Positions 1 through 9,533 of a DNA stretch of 64,000 nt are shown one piece after another. The stretch is from Firmicutes bacterium ADurb.Bin146 (lineage in GTDB: Bacteria; Bacillota; Clostridia; DUPQ01). The notes beneath the pieces are model-generated. The model was not told the DNA's origin, searched no databases, and saw only the letters and a program-made list of their open reading frames with translations. The position numbers were made by a program, and so were the translations under genes. The first letter of the stretch is position 1. Every line of letters starts with the position of its first letter. The stretch lies in assembly GCA_002070475.1 (NCBI GenBank), contig MWDI01000021.1, forward strand, positions 31,739 to 95,738, written 5' to 3'.

Positions 1-113
1 TAGAGTACTTGGATAGTGTAAACTTGTTTGGGGATTGATAAAATAAAAGAGTAATTTCATTTGAATCTCTCCAGGTTCAGATTATCTACTAAATAGCAGA
101 AAGGACTTCTCTC

Positions 114-260
114 ATGGATATTGTAACACAAAGACAAGCAGAATTAGCAAATATTTTTCCCAAATCTCTTTACACTAAGTTCGACATATTCAATGTGAAG
201 GATACATACTGGCAAGGAGGCACCAAGAATATTAATTTCCTTTTTGGAAGGTATATGTAA
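114..260 (+). CDS. Short orphan ORF, possible gene remnant
   Basis: A 48-codon reading frame opens with ATG after a weak AAGG-type ribosome site near position 100 and closes with TAA. It begins MDIVTQRQAELANIF and contains KDTYWQGGTKN. I do not recognise it. The length and abrupt ending suggest the front end of a longer gene that has decayed. It may equally be chance. Confidence 0.22.
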   Translation: MDIVTQRQAELANIFPKSLYTKFDIFNVKDTYWQGGTKNINFLFGRYM

Positions 261-431
261 CAGGAAAAATTGCAGTGCATCAATGATAGGGGAGCATCTA
301 AGCACTATTATTCCTTATTCTGCTGTTTGTCCTTATATTATTTCTATTTTTTACTTAATAAATTATTTTCAAAACTCTTTAAACTCATAATAAGGGTTTT
401 AATTCCCAATTAAAACAGAGGATAAATTGAT
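261..431. other. AT-rich intergenic stretch at left edge
   Basis: No gene, RNA or clear repeat seen. It separates the orphan ORF from the 3' end of the ATPase gene encoded on the minus strand. There is no strong terminator hairpin. Confidence 0.4.
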
Positions 432-1682
432 TTATAAGTATCCTGCCGGTATTGATCGTACATTTTTATCTATCAGCATGAGTCCTTGATAAAGATTAAT
501 AACTGCTCCATCACCTACCTGCATATCGTCAGCTTTTATAGCTTCTAAAACGCGGAAAGTCTGAGCCAGTCTTCTTTCAGGTTTAGCAGTCATTTTAATT
601 TCTACAGGATAAATGGTTCTACCTTCTTCAATAATAAGGTCTATTTCCTTTTGATCTGCATCTCTGTAGAAATATAAATTGTGTAATGATTTTCCAGCAT
701 TCAAATATGATTTTATAACTTCTGAAATCACAAATGTTTCGAAAAACTGGCCAGCTTTTGCGCCATGCTTTATAGTATCCGGTGTAACCCATCTGGTCAG
801 CCAAGCCATTAATCCTGTATCCATAAAATATACTTTCGGTGTCTTTATCATACGTTTCAGATGGTTATTGTAATATGGATATAACAGGAATATGATGCCG
901 GAAGTTACCAGTATCTGAATCCACCTTTTTACTGTAGTTGAAGAAATACCAAGATCCTTTGATATACTTTCGTAATTTAATAACTCGCCACTTCGTGCAG
1001 CAACGGACGCCATGAAACGGACAAAATCCATCTTATCATCAATGTTTGATATCTGGTTAACATCACGTTCAATATATGTTAAGACATAGCTGGAATAAAA
1101 GGTTTCCCAGTCATCATTCGAAGCAACAAGCTTTGGCATATACCCTCTATGCATTATTGACCAAATATCTGTTAACTCAACACTTTCCTTATTACGGGAG
1201 TAAAGATATTCCTCAGTAGGAATAAAAGGTTTTGAGTATGATATATTACTACGTTCACGATAAGATATGCCTTGAAGCGGTAATATAGCTAATCTTCCAG
1301 CTAAAGACTCGCTTACATTCTGCATAAGACCATATGCCTGTGAACCTGACAAGAGAAACAGACACTCCTGTGACTTGTTATTCTGTAGAGCAGAAAATCT
1401 CATTTCATCTATTTTGATTTTTAAATAAGAAAACAGTTCTGGAATGTATTGTATTTCATCCAAGATTAGTTTTGAGGAATGATTCATAAGAAATAACCCT
1501 GGATCCTTTTTCGCCTGCTCCAGATGAATAGGATTATCAAAGGTTATATACTCGTAATCTTTTGCTACCATTTGCAATAATGAAGATTTTCCTATTTGTC
1601 TAGGACCTGTTATAAGAACTGCAGGGAAGGTATCTATTGTTGTTTTTAGATAATCTGTTATCGTTCTATTAATCCAGTTCAT
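432..1682 (-). CDS. AAA-family ATPase with DUF4143
   Basis: A 416-residue cytoplasmic ATPase of the AAA_14/DUF4143 type. Walker A is GPRQIGKS at about residues 26-33 and Walker B is LILDEIQY near residue 75. A winged-helix-like segment (SISKDLGISSTTVKRWI) sits near residue 245. The C-terminal DUF4143 part carries the nuclease-like pattern D(x)nEIK (EIDLIIEEG then YPVEIK). Members of this family are widespread in anaerobes and their cellular role is unsettled. The gene stands alone, with its ATG preceded by AGGAGG. A distant relative (DUF234 type) lies at 42.0-43.4 kb. Confidence 0.85.
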   Translation of the reverse strand: MNWINRTITDYLKTTIDTFPAVLITGPRQIGKSSLLQMVAKDYEYITFDNPIHLEQAKKDPGLFLMNHSSKLILDEIQYIPELFSYLKIKIDEMRFSALQNNKSQECLFLLSGSQAYGLMQNVSESLAGRLAILPLQGISYRERSNISYSKPFIPTEEYLYSRNKESVELTDIWSIMHRGYMPKLVASNDDWETFYSSYVLTYIERDVNQISNIDDKMDFVRFMASVAARSGELLNYESISKDLGISSTTVKRWIQILVTSGIIFLLYPYYNNHLKRMIKTPKVYFMDTGLMAWLTRWVTPDTIKHGAKAGQFFETFVISEVIKSYLNAGKSLHNLYFYRDADQKEIDLIIEEGRTIYPVEIKMTAKPERRLAQTFRVLEAIKADDMQVGDGAVINLYQGLMLIDKNVRSIPAGYL

Positions 1683-1875
1683 GAAAACCTCCTGTGCTGT
1701 ATGAACATTTTATCATACTATTTCGTATAATACAACATGTCATGTTGGATTATACGTAGTTTTAAATATTAATTACTTTTCTTCGTTATATATATCTCTT
1801 CTTTCTTAACCATGTTGTTATCCTCTATCGGCATATAAGATGATATAATCTTCTTAATATTCAAAAGGAGTCATC

Positions 1876-2946
1876 ATGATAGATATATCTTCATATAAGC
1901 TCAGTAATAAACAATTAAAGAGATACGAAAAGCTGGATGATGAATACAAGCAAATGTATACAGATCCTAAGAACTGTATACCGAAATTCATTATGCCAGT
2001 AAAAGGGACTTTTAATCCCACATGGGAAGAGATGCTTTCTGATAAGGAGATAATGCTTAAACATCATCTTTATAGCAACTTAGCTCATTTGGAAGTAGAG
2101 GATGATTGTGTTTTGAGTGCAAGGGTGGATTTTGGTACCTGCGTGGTAGCTAACGCATTCGGATGTGAGGTATTCTATCCTGTAAATAATCTGCCCTGTG
2201 CAAAAGACCATGTAGTTAAAACAAAAGAACAGATATATTCATTGAAAGTTCCTGATATTGAATCAGCACCATATAGGAAGGTAAGGGAGTGGACGGAATA
2301 TTTCGTTAAGAATTTGCCAGATGGTTGTCATATGATGATGGCGGATATTCAGGGACCGTTTAATAATGCGCATCTTGTAAGAGGGACAGATATCTTTTTC
2401 GATATGTATGATGATATTGATGCTTTCTATAAACTTATGGATGTCGTCACGGATGCAACGATTGAATATGCCAAAGCCCAGCGGGAGTGGATTAAAACAG
2501 AAGCAGGATGGCAGTATGACTGGTCAGCCTTATGGAAAGGGAATGCCAGAATATCCAACTGTTCGTTACATATGATAGGAAGAGACCTATATATTGACCA
2601 TGTAATGAAATATGATATGAAACTTATTGAAAAGATGAACGGAGCCAGAATGCATTACTGCGGTACAGCAAAGAATGTAATAGAAGAGATGGCAAAAATA
2701 CCTCATATTACAGGTATTGATTATGACAGTCTTTTGCATGATATAGAGGAAACTATGGAAAATGTGCCTGATGATCTAACTATTTTACAGTCTTTATCCT
2801 TGTCATCAGATATGGCTAAAAAAATACTTTCATCCAAAACCTGGCCTTACAAAAAAAGAAATGTCATATTTTTGCTAAGAGGTCCCATGACAGTAGAAGA
2901 AGGGAAAGATTTATACAGAAGATTCAGGAAAATTGCGGAGAATTAA
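1876..2946 (+). CDS. Uroporphyrinogen decarboxylase-like (URO-D family) protein
   Basis: A 356-residue TIM-barrel protein of the URO-D/methyltransferase superfamily (MADIQGPFNNAHLVRG, MHYCGTAKNVIEEMAKIP). No other haem gene and no corrinoid protein gene is nearby, so true uroporphyrinogen decarboxylation is unlikely. Relatives in anaerobes often occur in carbohydrate or demethylation clusters with unknown substrates. A GGAG site precedes the ATG and an extended -10 (TGATATAAT, about 1842-1850) lies upstream. The next gene starts three bases after the stop, so this is probably the first gene of a three-gene operon. Confidence 0.78.
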   Translation: MIDISSYKLSNKQLKRYEKLDDEYKQMYTDPKNCIPKFIMPVKGTFNPTWEEMLSDKEIMLKHHLYSNLAHLEVEDDCVLSARVDFGTCVVANAFGCEVFYPVNNLPCAKDHVVKTKEQIYSLKVPDIESAPYRKVREWTEYFVKNLPDGCHMMMADIQGPFNNAHLVRGTDIFFDMYDDIDAFYKLMDVVTDATIEYAKAQREWIKTEAGWQYDWSALWKGNARISNCSLHMIGRDLYIDHVMKYDMKLIEKMNGARMHYCGTAKNVIEEMAKIPHITGIDYDSLLHDIEETMENVPDDLTILQSLSLSSDMAKKILSSKTWPYKKRNVIFLLRGPMTVEEGKDLYRRFRKIAEN

Positions 2947-2949
2947 TTA

Positions 2950-4692
2950 GTGAAGCAAAAGTATCTAGAGTTAATGAAGACAGCCATTGACTCATACAGT
3001 TATGAGCATTTAGAAGAACTGTATAAGCAAAATCTGGAAAACGGGATTAAAGAGCACGGAATATCCAGAATAACATCCGTTCTTGGCATACTCATTTCAA
3101 AAGGCAAGAAACAGGAATACTACAGTCTGTGGATAAAGCTTATGGATATGTGCTGTAACCAGCTTCCAAATATAAGAGATGGAAATGATTTTGCTGTAAG
3201 GGAGATTATGTCCTGCATTATTGAAACAAAAGGTATTGTCCCTAAAGAAAAGACTGATGAATGGCTTTCAAGTATTAAGAAAATAGATTATAGAAAAAAC
3301 TATGGGGTATATGCAAAGTCTGTTGATGATATGGCTCATAATATTGCTGTATACAATATGGCAGGGGAATACTTAAGACAGATTAATGGAATGTGTGATA
3401 CTGAAGACTACTTTAATATCCAGATACAATGCCAGTTAAAAATGTTTGATAACAACGGTATGTATATGGACCCGGGATGTCCTATGTTATATGACCTTGC
3501 AACACGAGTGCAGTTTAGTCTGTTATTATTCTATGGTTATAACGGTAAATACAAAGAGCAATTGGATGAAAACCTTAAAAAAGGTGCAAAGATGAGCCTC
3601 ATGATGCAGTCAACCTGTTTTGAGATACCATATGGCGGAAGGTCGAACCAGATGGTATTCAATGAAGCATATCAGTGTGCATGTTTTGAATATGAAGCTG
3701 CAAGGTACAAAAAAGAAGGAAATCTGGAACTTGCCGGACAGTTTAAACAGGCTGCCAGATTGTCATATGAAGCTATACTCAGGATGGTTGTTACTAAACC
3801 TGCCAAGCATGTAAAGAATGGATATAGCTGGAACTCATTATTCGGGTGCGAGTGGTATGCATACTATGATAAATACATGATAACAATGGGTTCATTTGCC
3901 TATTTGGCATATATTTTCTGTGATGAAACGGTTGAAGAAAGAACATGTCCTGCTCAAAAAGGAGGTTATGCTGTAAATACAAGTGATGCTTTTCACAGGA
4001 TATTCGCTAATGCATGCAATTATTCAATCCAGATAGACACAAAAGCAGACAAAGGATATGATGCGACAGGTTTAGGAAGGATACATAAAAGAGATATCGC
4101 TCCTGAAACAGCTCTATCCTGTCCATTTCCGAAATCCCCTAAATACATTACACAGGATATTTTAATAACAAAGATGCCCGACAGGGAAGAAATAAGGGTA
4201 TACGAGAAGGAAAATCCTGGATTTCTATCCATAACACCAATGATTATAGGAAAAAATGGTGACTGTATACGATTATGTGACTTTTATGAGAATATTAAAT
4301 CGAAACTGGATATATTGGACCAGAAGGATGATATTGTAGAATTCGAGGTTACATACAGAAGCGGAAGTTTCACAGGTTTCACATATATTAAGGAGAGATA
4401 TATTATGGATGAAGAGGGTATTCATGTCTGTTTTACATGCGATGCTGATGAATCATATACTTTAGGTTATGAGGTTCCTGTTATTAGGACAGATGGCAAC
4501 GCTGTGTCTGAAACAAGTTTCACGGATAAGATGATAACATGCAGATACAAGGGTCATGAATATATTATTGAAGCTGAAAGCTGTGATATTAAAATGAATG
4601 GTGAATATGCCAACAGAAACGGAATTTATGAAAAAGCAATATTAGCAGGAAAAGACAATAAGCCTTTCAATATTAATTTTAAGATAAAGTAA
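2950..4692 (+). CDS. Predicted (alpha/alpha)-toroid plus beta-sandwich protein, possible glycan lyase or hydrolase
   Basis: A 580-residue protein starting with GTG three bases after the preceding stop. The first about 400 residues look all-helical with aromatic-rich segments (MYMDPGCPMLYDLATRVQ, EIPYGGRSNQMVFNEA). The last about 170 residues look like a beta-sandwich. This is the layout of DUF2264-like and heparinase-like polysaccharide lyases and hydrolases, but I cannot assign a family. No signal peptide is present, so it should act on imported oligosaccharides in the cytoplasm. It sits between a URO-D-like gene and a sugar oxidoreductase gene, which fits a role in sugar catabolism. Confidence 0.55.
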   Translation: MKQKYLELMKTAIDSYSYEHLEELYKQNLENGIKEHGISRITSVLGILISKGKKQEYYSLWIKLMDMCCNQLPNIRDGNDFAVREIMSCIIETKGIVPKEKTDEWLSSIKKIDYRKNYGVYAKSVDDMAHNIAVYNMAGEYLRQINGMCDTEDYFNIQIQCQLKMFDNNGMYMDPGCPMLYDLATRVQFSLLLFYGYNGKYKEQLDENLKKGAKMSLMMQSTCFEIPYGGRSNQMVFNEAYQCACFEYEAARYKKEGNLELAGQFKQAARLSYEAILRMVVTKPAKHVKNGYSWNSLFGCEWYAYYDKYMITMGSFAYLAYIFCDETVEERTCPAQKGGYAVNTSDAFHRIFANACNYSIQIDTKADKGYDATGLGRIHKRDIAPETALSCPFPKSPKYITQDILITKMPDREEIRVYEKENPGFLSITPMIIGKNGDCIRLCDFYENIKSKLDILDQKDDIVEFEVTYRSGSFTGFTYIKERYIMDEEGIHVCFTCDADESYTLGYEVPVIRTDGNAVSETSFTDKMITCRYKGHEYIIEAESCDIKMNGEYANRNGIYEKAILAGKDNKPFNINFKIK

Positions 4693-4703
4693 CGGAGGAT
4701 ATC

Positions 4704-5801
4704 ATGGATAAAAAATTAAGAATCGGCATTATCGGTACAGGTGGAATATCTCAGGTGCATATAAAGGCATATCAGAGCTTTAATGATGTTGAAATAGTTG
4801 CAGGCGCGGATATCATCCCTGGTAAGGCTAGAAAAGTTTTAGACAAATTCGGACTTACGGAAGCGAAGGATTTTGACAATCATCAAGACTTGTGCAATAT
4901 GAAGGGAATTGATGCTGTTTCAATTTGTACATATAATTCACAGCATGCAGTATGCGCAATAGACGCATTAAATGCAGGACTTCATGTCCTTCTGGAAAAA
5001 CCTATGTGTGTTACCATGGATGAAGCCTATGAAATGATTAAAGCTGAGAAAAAGAGCGGGAAGATATTATCCATAGGATTTCAACCAAGATATAACCCCA
5101 ACTGTAAAAAGATAAAACAGATCGTATCATCAGGAACATTGGGGAAAGTCTATTATGTACAGACTGGAGGTTCCAGAAGAAGAGGCATACCAGGAAGCAC
5201 TTTTATTGATAAAGACAAAGCTGCTTTTGGCGCTATAGGCGATCTTGGTTGTTATTCGATAGATTTGGCAATGAATTCAATAGGACACCCGAAACCTCTT
5301 ACAGTATCTGCATATACTTCTGATTATTTTGGAAAAAACCCTAAGTACTATCCTGAAAGCGAAAGATTCAGTGTTGATGATTTTTCCGTAGCATTAATAA
5401 GATTTGAAAATGACATAGTAATGGATTACCGTATGGCATGGGCAATGCATATGGACAAATGCTCTGATTTCATAATCTTGGGTACAGACGCAGGGCTTAA
5501 GGTAACCACGCCTGACAAACCTCCTCTATGGGGTTCTATTATTGATGGTAACTTTGGGCATATTTATCTTATGCATGATGTATGCAACGAGCCTGTTACA
5601 ACTGAAATTTCACTACCAAGAGAACAGGTAAACCAGTTTGATGCCAAGATCAGGGATTTTGTTGATGCAATAAAAGAAAACAGGCCTGCTCCAATTCCTA
5701 CAAAGGAAATTATATATAACCAGGCAATTATAGATGCCATGATACGATCAGCAAAAGAAAGAAGAGAGATAAAAATAGATATACCTTCTAATATTTTCTA
5801 G
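4704..5801 (+). CDS. Gfo/Idh/MocA family oxidoreductase
   Basis: A 365-residue NAD(P)-dependent dehydrogenase. The N-terminal Rossmann fold shows GIIGTGGISQVH, followed by the family signature LLEKPMCV near residue 95. The C-terminal half is the usual alpha/beta domain. Such enzymes oxidise or epimerise sugars, inositols or uronic acids. It has a GGAGG ribosome site and lies 11 bases after the preceding gene. The stop overlaps the stop of the convergent AI-2E gene by four bases. The exact substrate is not visible. Confidence 0.88.
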   Translation: MDKKLRIGIIGTGGISQVHIKAYQSFNDVEIVAGADIIPGKARKVLDKFGLTEAKDFDNHQDLCNMKGIDAVSICTYNSQHAVCAIDALNAGLHVLLEKPMCVTMDEAYEMIKAEKKSGKILSIGFQPRYNPNCKKIKQIVSSGTLGKVYYVQTGGSRRRGIPGSTFIDKDKAAFGAIGDLGCYSIDLAMNSIGHPKPLTVSAYTSDYFGKNPKYYPESERFSVDDFSVALIRFENDIVMDYRMAWAMHMDKCSDFIILGTDAGLKVTTPDKPPLWGSIIDGNFGHIYLMHDVCNEPVTTEISLPREQVNQFDAKIRDFVDAIKENRPAPIPTKEIIYNQAIIDAMIRSAKERREIKIDIPSNIF

Positions 5802-7003
5802 ATTTCTCTATTATCACTATTATCACATTTTATAGTTGGACTGACCGGACCTTTCCTTTTAAAGAGAGGTCTTTTCGGTTTTTTTGGTTTCTTCTTGCCA
5901 TCTTTTTCTTTGCTTATATCACAAGGATCATTCTTAAATATACAGATAGCATCAGCCTTGTTGAGGCTTATAACAAGAGCAACAGTAATAGGAACTGCAA
6001 ATAATCCTACAAGCCCAAAGAGCCTTAGTCCTATTATCATAGATATGAGAGCGACTAGAGGATGCATTCCGACTCTATCGCCAATAATTTTGGGTTCAAC
6101 TATATTTCTTACTACGATTATGACAATATACAGTACTAACAGACCTAAACCTTTTTGGATGTTACCTTGAAGGAAAGAAATTATTGTCCACGGGAATAAT
6201 ATCATTCCAGTCCCCACGACAGGAAGAAGATCAAACAGTGCTATAAGCAAAGCTACAAGAAAAGCTTTTTCTATCCCTATTATCCACAATCCTAAAGCAA
6301 GCTGTGCATAAGAAAGCACGAATATAATTGCATATGCTTTGATATATTTTCCTATCGTACCACCAAGATGTATCTTTATATTCTCATACAGCACAGAATT
6401 CTTTTCTGACAACTGTCTTACTAAAGATTTCTGTAAAATTTCGAAATCAGCGGTTATGAAATATGTAGCTATAACAGTAATTAGGATATCAAGAAGGGTA
6501 CGAGGCAATGAAGATGCATAAGATGTAATAGCGGATAATGCTTTTGATGAGAAAGTGGCAAGAAAAGTACCCAAATCAGATACAAGACTATTATAGGCAT
6601 TCTGTACAGGATCTAGAAGATCAGGGTCAAGTTTCGATATCCAGTCATTTATATTATCATATACACTGTTTAGTGCAGGAATTATTTCACGATAAAATGT
6701 CTGCGGAAGCTTAAGGATTAGATCCTTTAATGAATATCCTATCTGGATTATAAGTATCACTATACCTGTGCCGATTATGCCATAAAAAAGTATTACCATT
6801 ATTAATGCACCGATTTTTCGGTTTAGCTTAAGTTTTTCATGCAAAAACCTGACTACTGGCTTCAATATTATACTTATAACAAGGGCGATTATAAAAGGCA
6901 TCAGAAGATTCACTGCATATTTAAGAAGCACATAGAATAAAGCAAGGATAATAACTATGAATAAAGTATTTATTATGAATTTCTTTTTCTTGTCAGCTTC
7001 CAT
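5798..7003 (-). CDS. AI-2E family transporter (YtvI-like membrane protein)
   Basis: A 401-residue polytopic membrane protein of PF01594 with roughly seven to eight hydrophobic segments. It has the typical amphipathic middle region and the late GDRVGMHPLVALISMIIGLRLFG motif (split here across residues about 315-340). The C-terminus is a basic, lysine- and proline-rich tail (KKPKKPKRPLFKRK). Members include sporulation protein YtvI and Na+/H+ antiporter-like proteins. The substrate is uncertain. Its start overlaps the end of the upstream CNNM/CBS gene by 11 bases, so the two are translationally coupled. Confidence 0.87.
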   Translation of the reverse strand: MEADKKKKFIINTLFIVIILALFYVLLKYAVNLLMPFIIALVISIILKPVVRFLHEKLKLNRKIGALIMVILFYGIIGTGIVILIIQIGYSLKDLILKLPQTFYREIIPALNSVYDNINDWISKLDPDLLDPVQNAYNSLVSDLGTFLATFSSKALSAITSYASSLPRTLLDILITVIATYFITADFEILQKSLVRQLSEKNSVLYENIKIHLGGTIGKYIKAYAIIFVLSYAQLALGLWIIGIEKAFLVALLIALFDLLPVVGTGMILFPWTIISFLQGNIQKGLGLLVLYIVIIVVRNIVEPKIIGDRVGMHPLVALISMIIGLRLFGLVGLFAVPITVALVISLNKADAICIFKNDPCDISKEKDGKKKPKKPKRPLFKRKGPVSPTIKCDNSDNREI

Positions 7004-8327
7004 CTGAACCTCCTGCCATTTTTCTCACATAAGCCCATGCCACCCTATGGTCAGCTATCTCCTCAACTCTGATGGAAAGTCCGTATGCCTCAACTGTTAA
7101 TTTTGAACCATCCTTTGGTATTGTATTCAAAGCATTGAAAATCAATCCTCCTAGAGTATCAAATTCCACATCATCAGGTATGTCTATCTCCAGTTTTTCC
7201 TCAATAAGATCAATTTCAGTACCACCTGCAATACGCCATAGGTTGTTTTCCAGCCGGGTGATTTCTTGTTCCTCAGAGATATCGTATTCGTCGTATATAT
7301 CTCCAACTATGGATTCTAAAAGATCCTCCATGGTTACTATCCCGCTTAATGATCCGAATTCATCGACAACGACAGCTAATGCAGAGTTGCTTGCCTGCAT
7401 ATCACGAAAAAGTGCATCGCACAAAATAGTCTCTGGTACGAAGTATGCAGGTCTTAATATTGAACGAATCTCCACATAACCTTCTTTTCTAAGTCTTATA
7501 AGGTAATCTTTAACATTTAGTATCCCTATGACATTATCAATATTTCCGTCATATACAGGAATCCTGGAATATGATCCGTCTTCTATGGTCTTTAAAGCTA
7601 TTTCCTGCGTATCATTGACATCAATCATTACTAGATCTACTCTATGTGTCATTATATCTTTAGCATAAATGTTATTAAACTCAAATATATTTTCAATCAT
7701 GGTTTTTTCCATATTGTTTATAGCTCCTTTTTCCTCACCTACATCAACCATGAATTTAATTTCTTCCTCAGTAACTTCATCTTCATCTGATTCTTCACTT
7801 TGCTTTATTAACTTTAATATACCGTTAGTAGAAGCGGAAAGAAGCCAGACAAGAGGTTTCGTAACTTTCGTGAAGAATAAAAGAAACTTTGTATTACGCT
7901 TTGCAATAGCGAACGCCTTTTTTTGAGCTACTCTTTTCGGTACCAGCTCTCCAAATACCAGTGTGAAATATGATAATACAAGAGTGATTATAACGACTGC
8001 AATAGTGTTCAGTGCGTTAGGAGATATTGCAGTAAACTTTAAGTCCGATACAAGCCAGTTTACTATCCGGTCTGAAAATGTATCTGCCGCAAATGCCGAA
8101 GCGAGAAAACCAGCGAAGGTAATGCCAATCTGGATGGTGGACAAAAAACCGGCCGGCTCATCTACAAGTTTAATCATTCTTATAGCATCCTTATCGCCAT
8201 CTTCCGTCATCTTTCTAAGTTTGTTCGAGTTAAGTGATATCACTGCCATTTCTGTTGATGCGAAGAATGCATTTATGGAGATAAGCAGTATCTGCAAGAT
8301 TATGGGGCCCAGTACAGGGTCTTTCAA
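6993..8327 (-). CDS. CNNM/CBS/CorC-HlyC domain membrane protein (hemolysin family)
   Basis: A 444-residue protein with an N-terminal DUF21/CNNM membrane domain (about 1-190; FFASTEMAVISL, FGELVPKRVAQ), a CBS pair (about 205-335; IMTHRVDLVMID) and a C-terminal CorC_HlyC domain (about 350-430). The family is linked to magnesium or cobalt efflux. Despite the name it is not a proven hemolysin. It is first in a two-gene operon with the AI-2E gene. The ATG follows an AGGAGG-like site. Confidence 0.92.
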   Translation of the reverse strand: MKDPVLGPIILQILLISINAFFASTEMAVISLNSNKLRKMTEDGDKDAIRMIKLVDEPAGFLSTIQIGITFAGFLASAFAADTFSDRIVNWLVSDLKFTAISPNALNTIAVVIITLVLSYFTLVFGELVPKRVAQKKAFAIAKRNTKFLLFFTKVTKPLVWLLSASTNGILKLIKQSEESDEDEVTEEEIKFMVDVGEEKGAINNMEKTMIENIFEFNNIYAKDIMTHRVDLVMIDVNDTQEIALKTIEDGSYSRIPVYDGNIDNVIGILNVKDYLIRLRKEGYVEIRSILRPAYFVPETILCDALFRDMQASNSALAVVVDEFGSLSGIVTMEDLLESIVGDIYDEYDISEEQEITRLENNLWRIAGGTEIDLIEEKLEIDIPDDVEFDTLGGLIFNALNTIPKDGSKLTVEAYGLSIRVEEIADHRVAWAYVRKMAGGSDGS

Positions 8328-8526
8328 AATAGCCTCCTTGAATGAAATATGGTATATGACAAATGTTTCTTGCTATTTGCAAATTTTTTACAAAAATTTC
8401 ATTCATTTAATATTATATCAAAAAAATATATAGAATTAAAAATATATAATGAATATATATATTGATTCATATAGGCTATATAAATGATATAATAAAAATG
8501 GAACATTCATATTACGGAGGTTCATC
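8328..8526 (+). promoter_or_regulatory. Divergent intergenic region with promoter for the sugar operon
   Basis: Between the divergent CNNM and ROK genes. A TATAAT at 8488-8493 is preceded by TTCATA (16-base spacer) or TTGATT (20-base spacer), about 30 bases before the start of the ROK gene. A GGAGG ribosome site follows at about 8516. No operator was recognised. Confidence 0.5.
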
Positions 8527-9516
8527 ATGTATATAGCTGGTATAGATATAGGCGGTACAAAATGCGCTGCGGTATTGGGAAAGTGTGTGGACAACAATAT
8601 TATCCAGATAGATGTGGTAGACAAGATTTCTTTCAAGACACAGTCTTGTAATGGGCCTTCTGCTGTAATTGACAGGCTAATACTCGGTCTTGAGGATATA
8701 CTGGCAAAGAACTTTTTAATAAGCAACGATATATCCTGCATAGGTATAAGCTGTGGTGGTCCTTTAAACAGTGCAAAAGGGTTAATCTTATCTCCCCCCA
8801 ACCTTATAGGCTGGGACAACATACCTATTACTGAAATTTTTGAAAAACACTTTAATGTAAAATCTGTGCTACAGAATGATGCAAATGCTGGAGCTCTTGC
8901 AGAATGGTTCTGGGGAGCTGGTTTCGGATATAAAAATTTCATATTCTGTACATTCGGAACAGGTTTTGGTGCGGGGCTCATACTTAATAACAGGCTCTAT
9001 ACAGGAACAAACGACATGGCAGGAGAGATAGGTCATGTAAGGCTTACTGATTACGGACCTGTAGGTTATGGAAAAATGGGATCTGTAGAAGGATTTTGCT
9101 CAGGTGGAGGAATCGCGCAACTTGCAAAATCCATGGTAAGAGAAGAAATGCAGTTAGGTAACAAGGTATCTTTCTGTGTAACAGAACAAGAAATAGAACT
9201 TTTGGATGCTCTGTCTGTTGCAAAAGCTGCAGGAAAAGGAGATAATCTTGCAAAAGCTATATATGCAAGGTCAGGTGAAATGCTTGGAAGAGCATTGGCT
9301 ATACTCATTGACATATTAAATCCCGATGCAATAGCCATAGGAAGCATATTTACTAAGGACAGGAATCTTTTGTGGCCTCATGCAAAAAGAATTTTAAGCA
9401 AAGAAAGCCTATCTATTTCTTCACAGGCATGCGATATACTGCCTTCTTCTTTAGGAGATTCAATAGGAGATTATGAGGCACTGGCAGTAGCAGCTGAATA
9501 TATTGCAAATAATTAA
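8527..9516 (+). CDS. ROK family sugar kinase
   Basis: A 329-residue ROK protein without a DNA-binding domain, hence a kinase. The phosphate-binding motif GIDIGGTKCAAV is at the N-terminus, and NDANAGALAEWFWG and EIGHVRL mark the sugar site. The usual zinc motif CxCGxxGCxE after EIGH is absent and replaced by YGPVGYGKMGSVEG, so zinc binding looks lost. It leads a five-gene operon that ends with a phosphohexomutase. Glucose, fructose or an N-acetyl sugar are possible substrates. Confidence 0.85.
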   Translation: MYIAGIDIGGTKCAAVLGKCVDNNIIQIDVVDKISFKTQSCNGPSAVIDRLILGLEDILAKNFLISNDISCIGISCGGPLNSAKGLILSPPNLIGWDNIPITEIFEKHFNVKSVLQNDANAGALAEWFWGAGFGYKNFIFCTFGTGFGAGLILNNRLYTGTNDMAGEIGHVRLTDYGPVGYGKMGSVEGFCSGGGIAQLAKSMVREEMQLGNKVSFCVTEQEIELLDALSVAKAAGKGDNLAKAIYARSGEMLGRALAILIDILNPDAIAIGSIFTKDRNLLWPHAKRILSKESLSISSQACDILPSSLGDSIGDYEALAVAAEYIANN

Positions 9517-9533
9517 GATAAGGGGCACATAAT

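Noticed and set aside
5841..5887. Terminator-like repeat (GACC...GGTC then T-run) for the Gfo/Idh/MocA operon
   Set aside because: It lies within the coding end of the convergent AI-2E gene and the stem is short and interrupted; not strong enough to list.
7669..8433. Plus-strand frames opposite the CNNM/CBS gene
   Set aside because: They mirror a clear minus-strand gene with recognisable domains and have no ribosome sites of their own.
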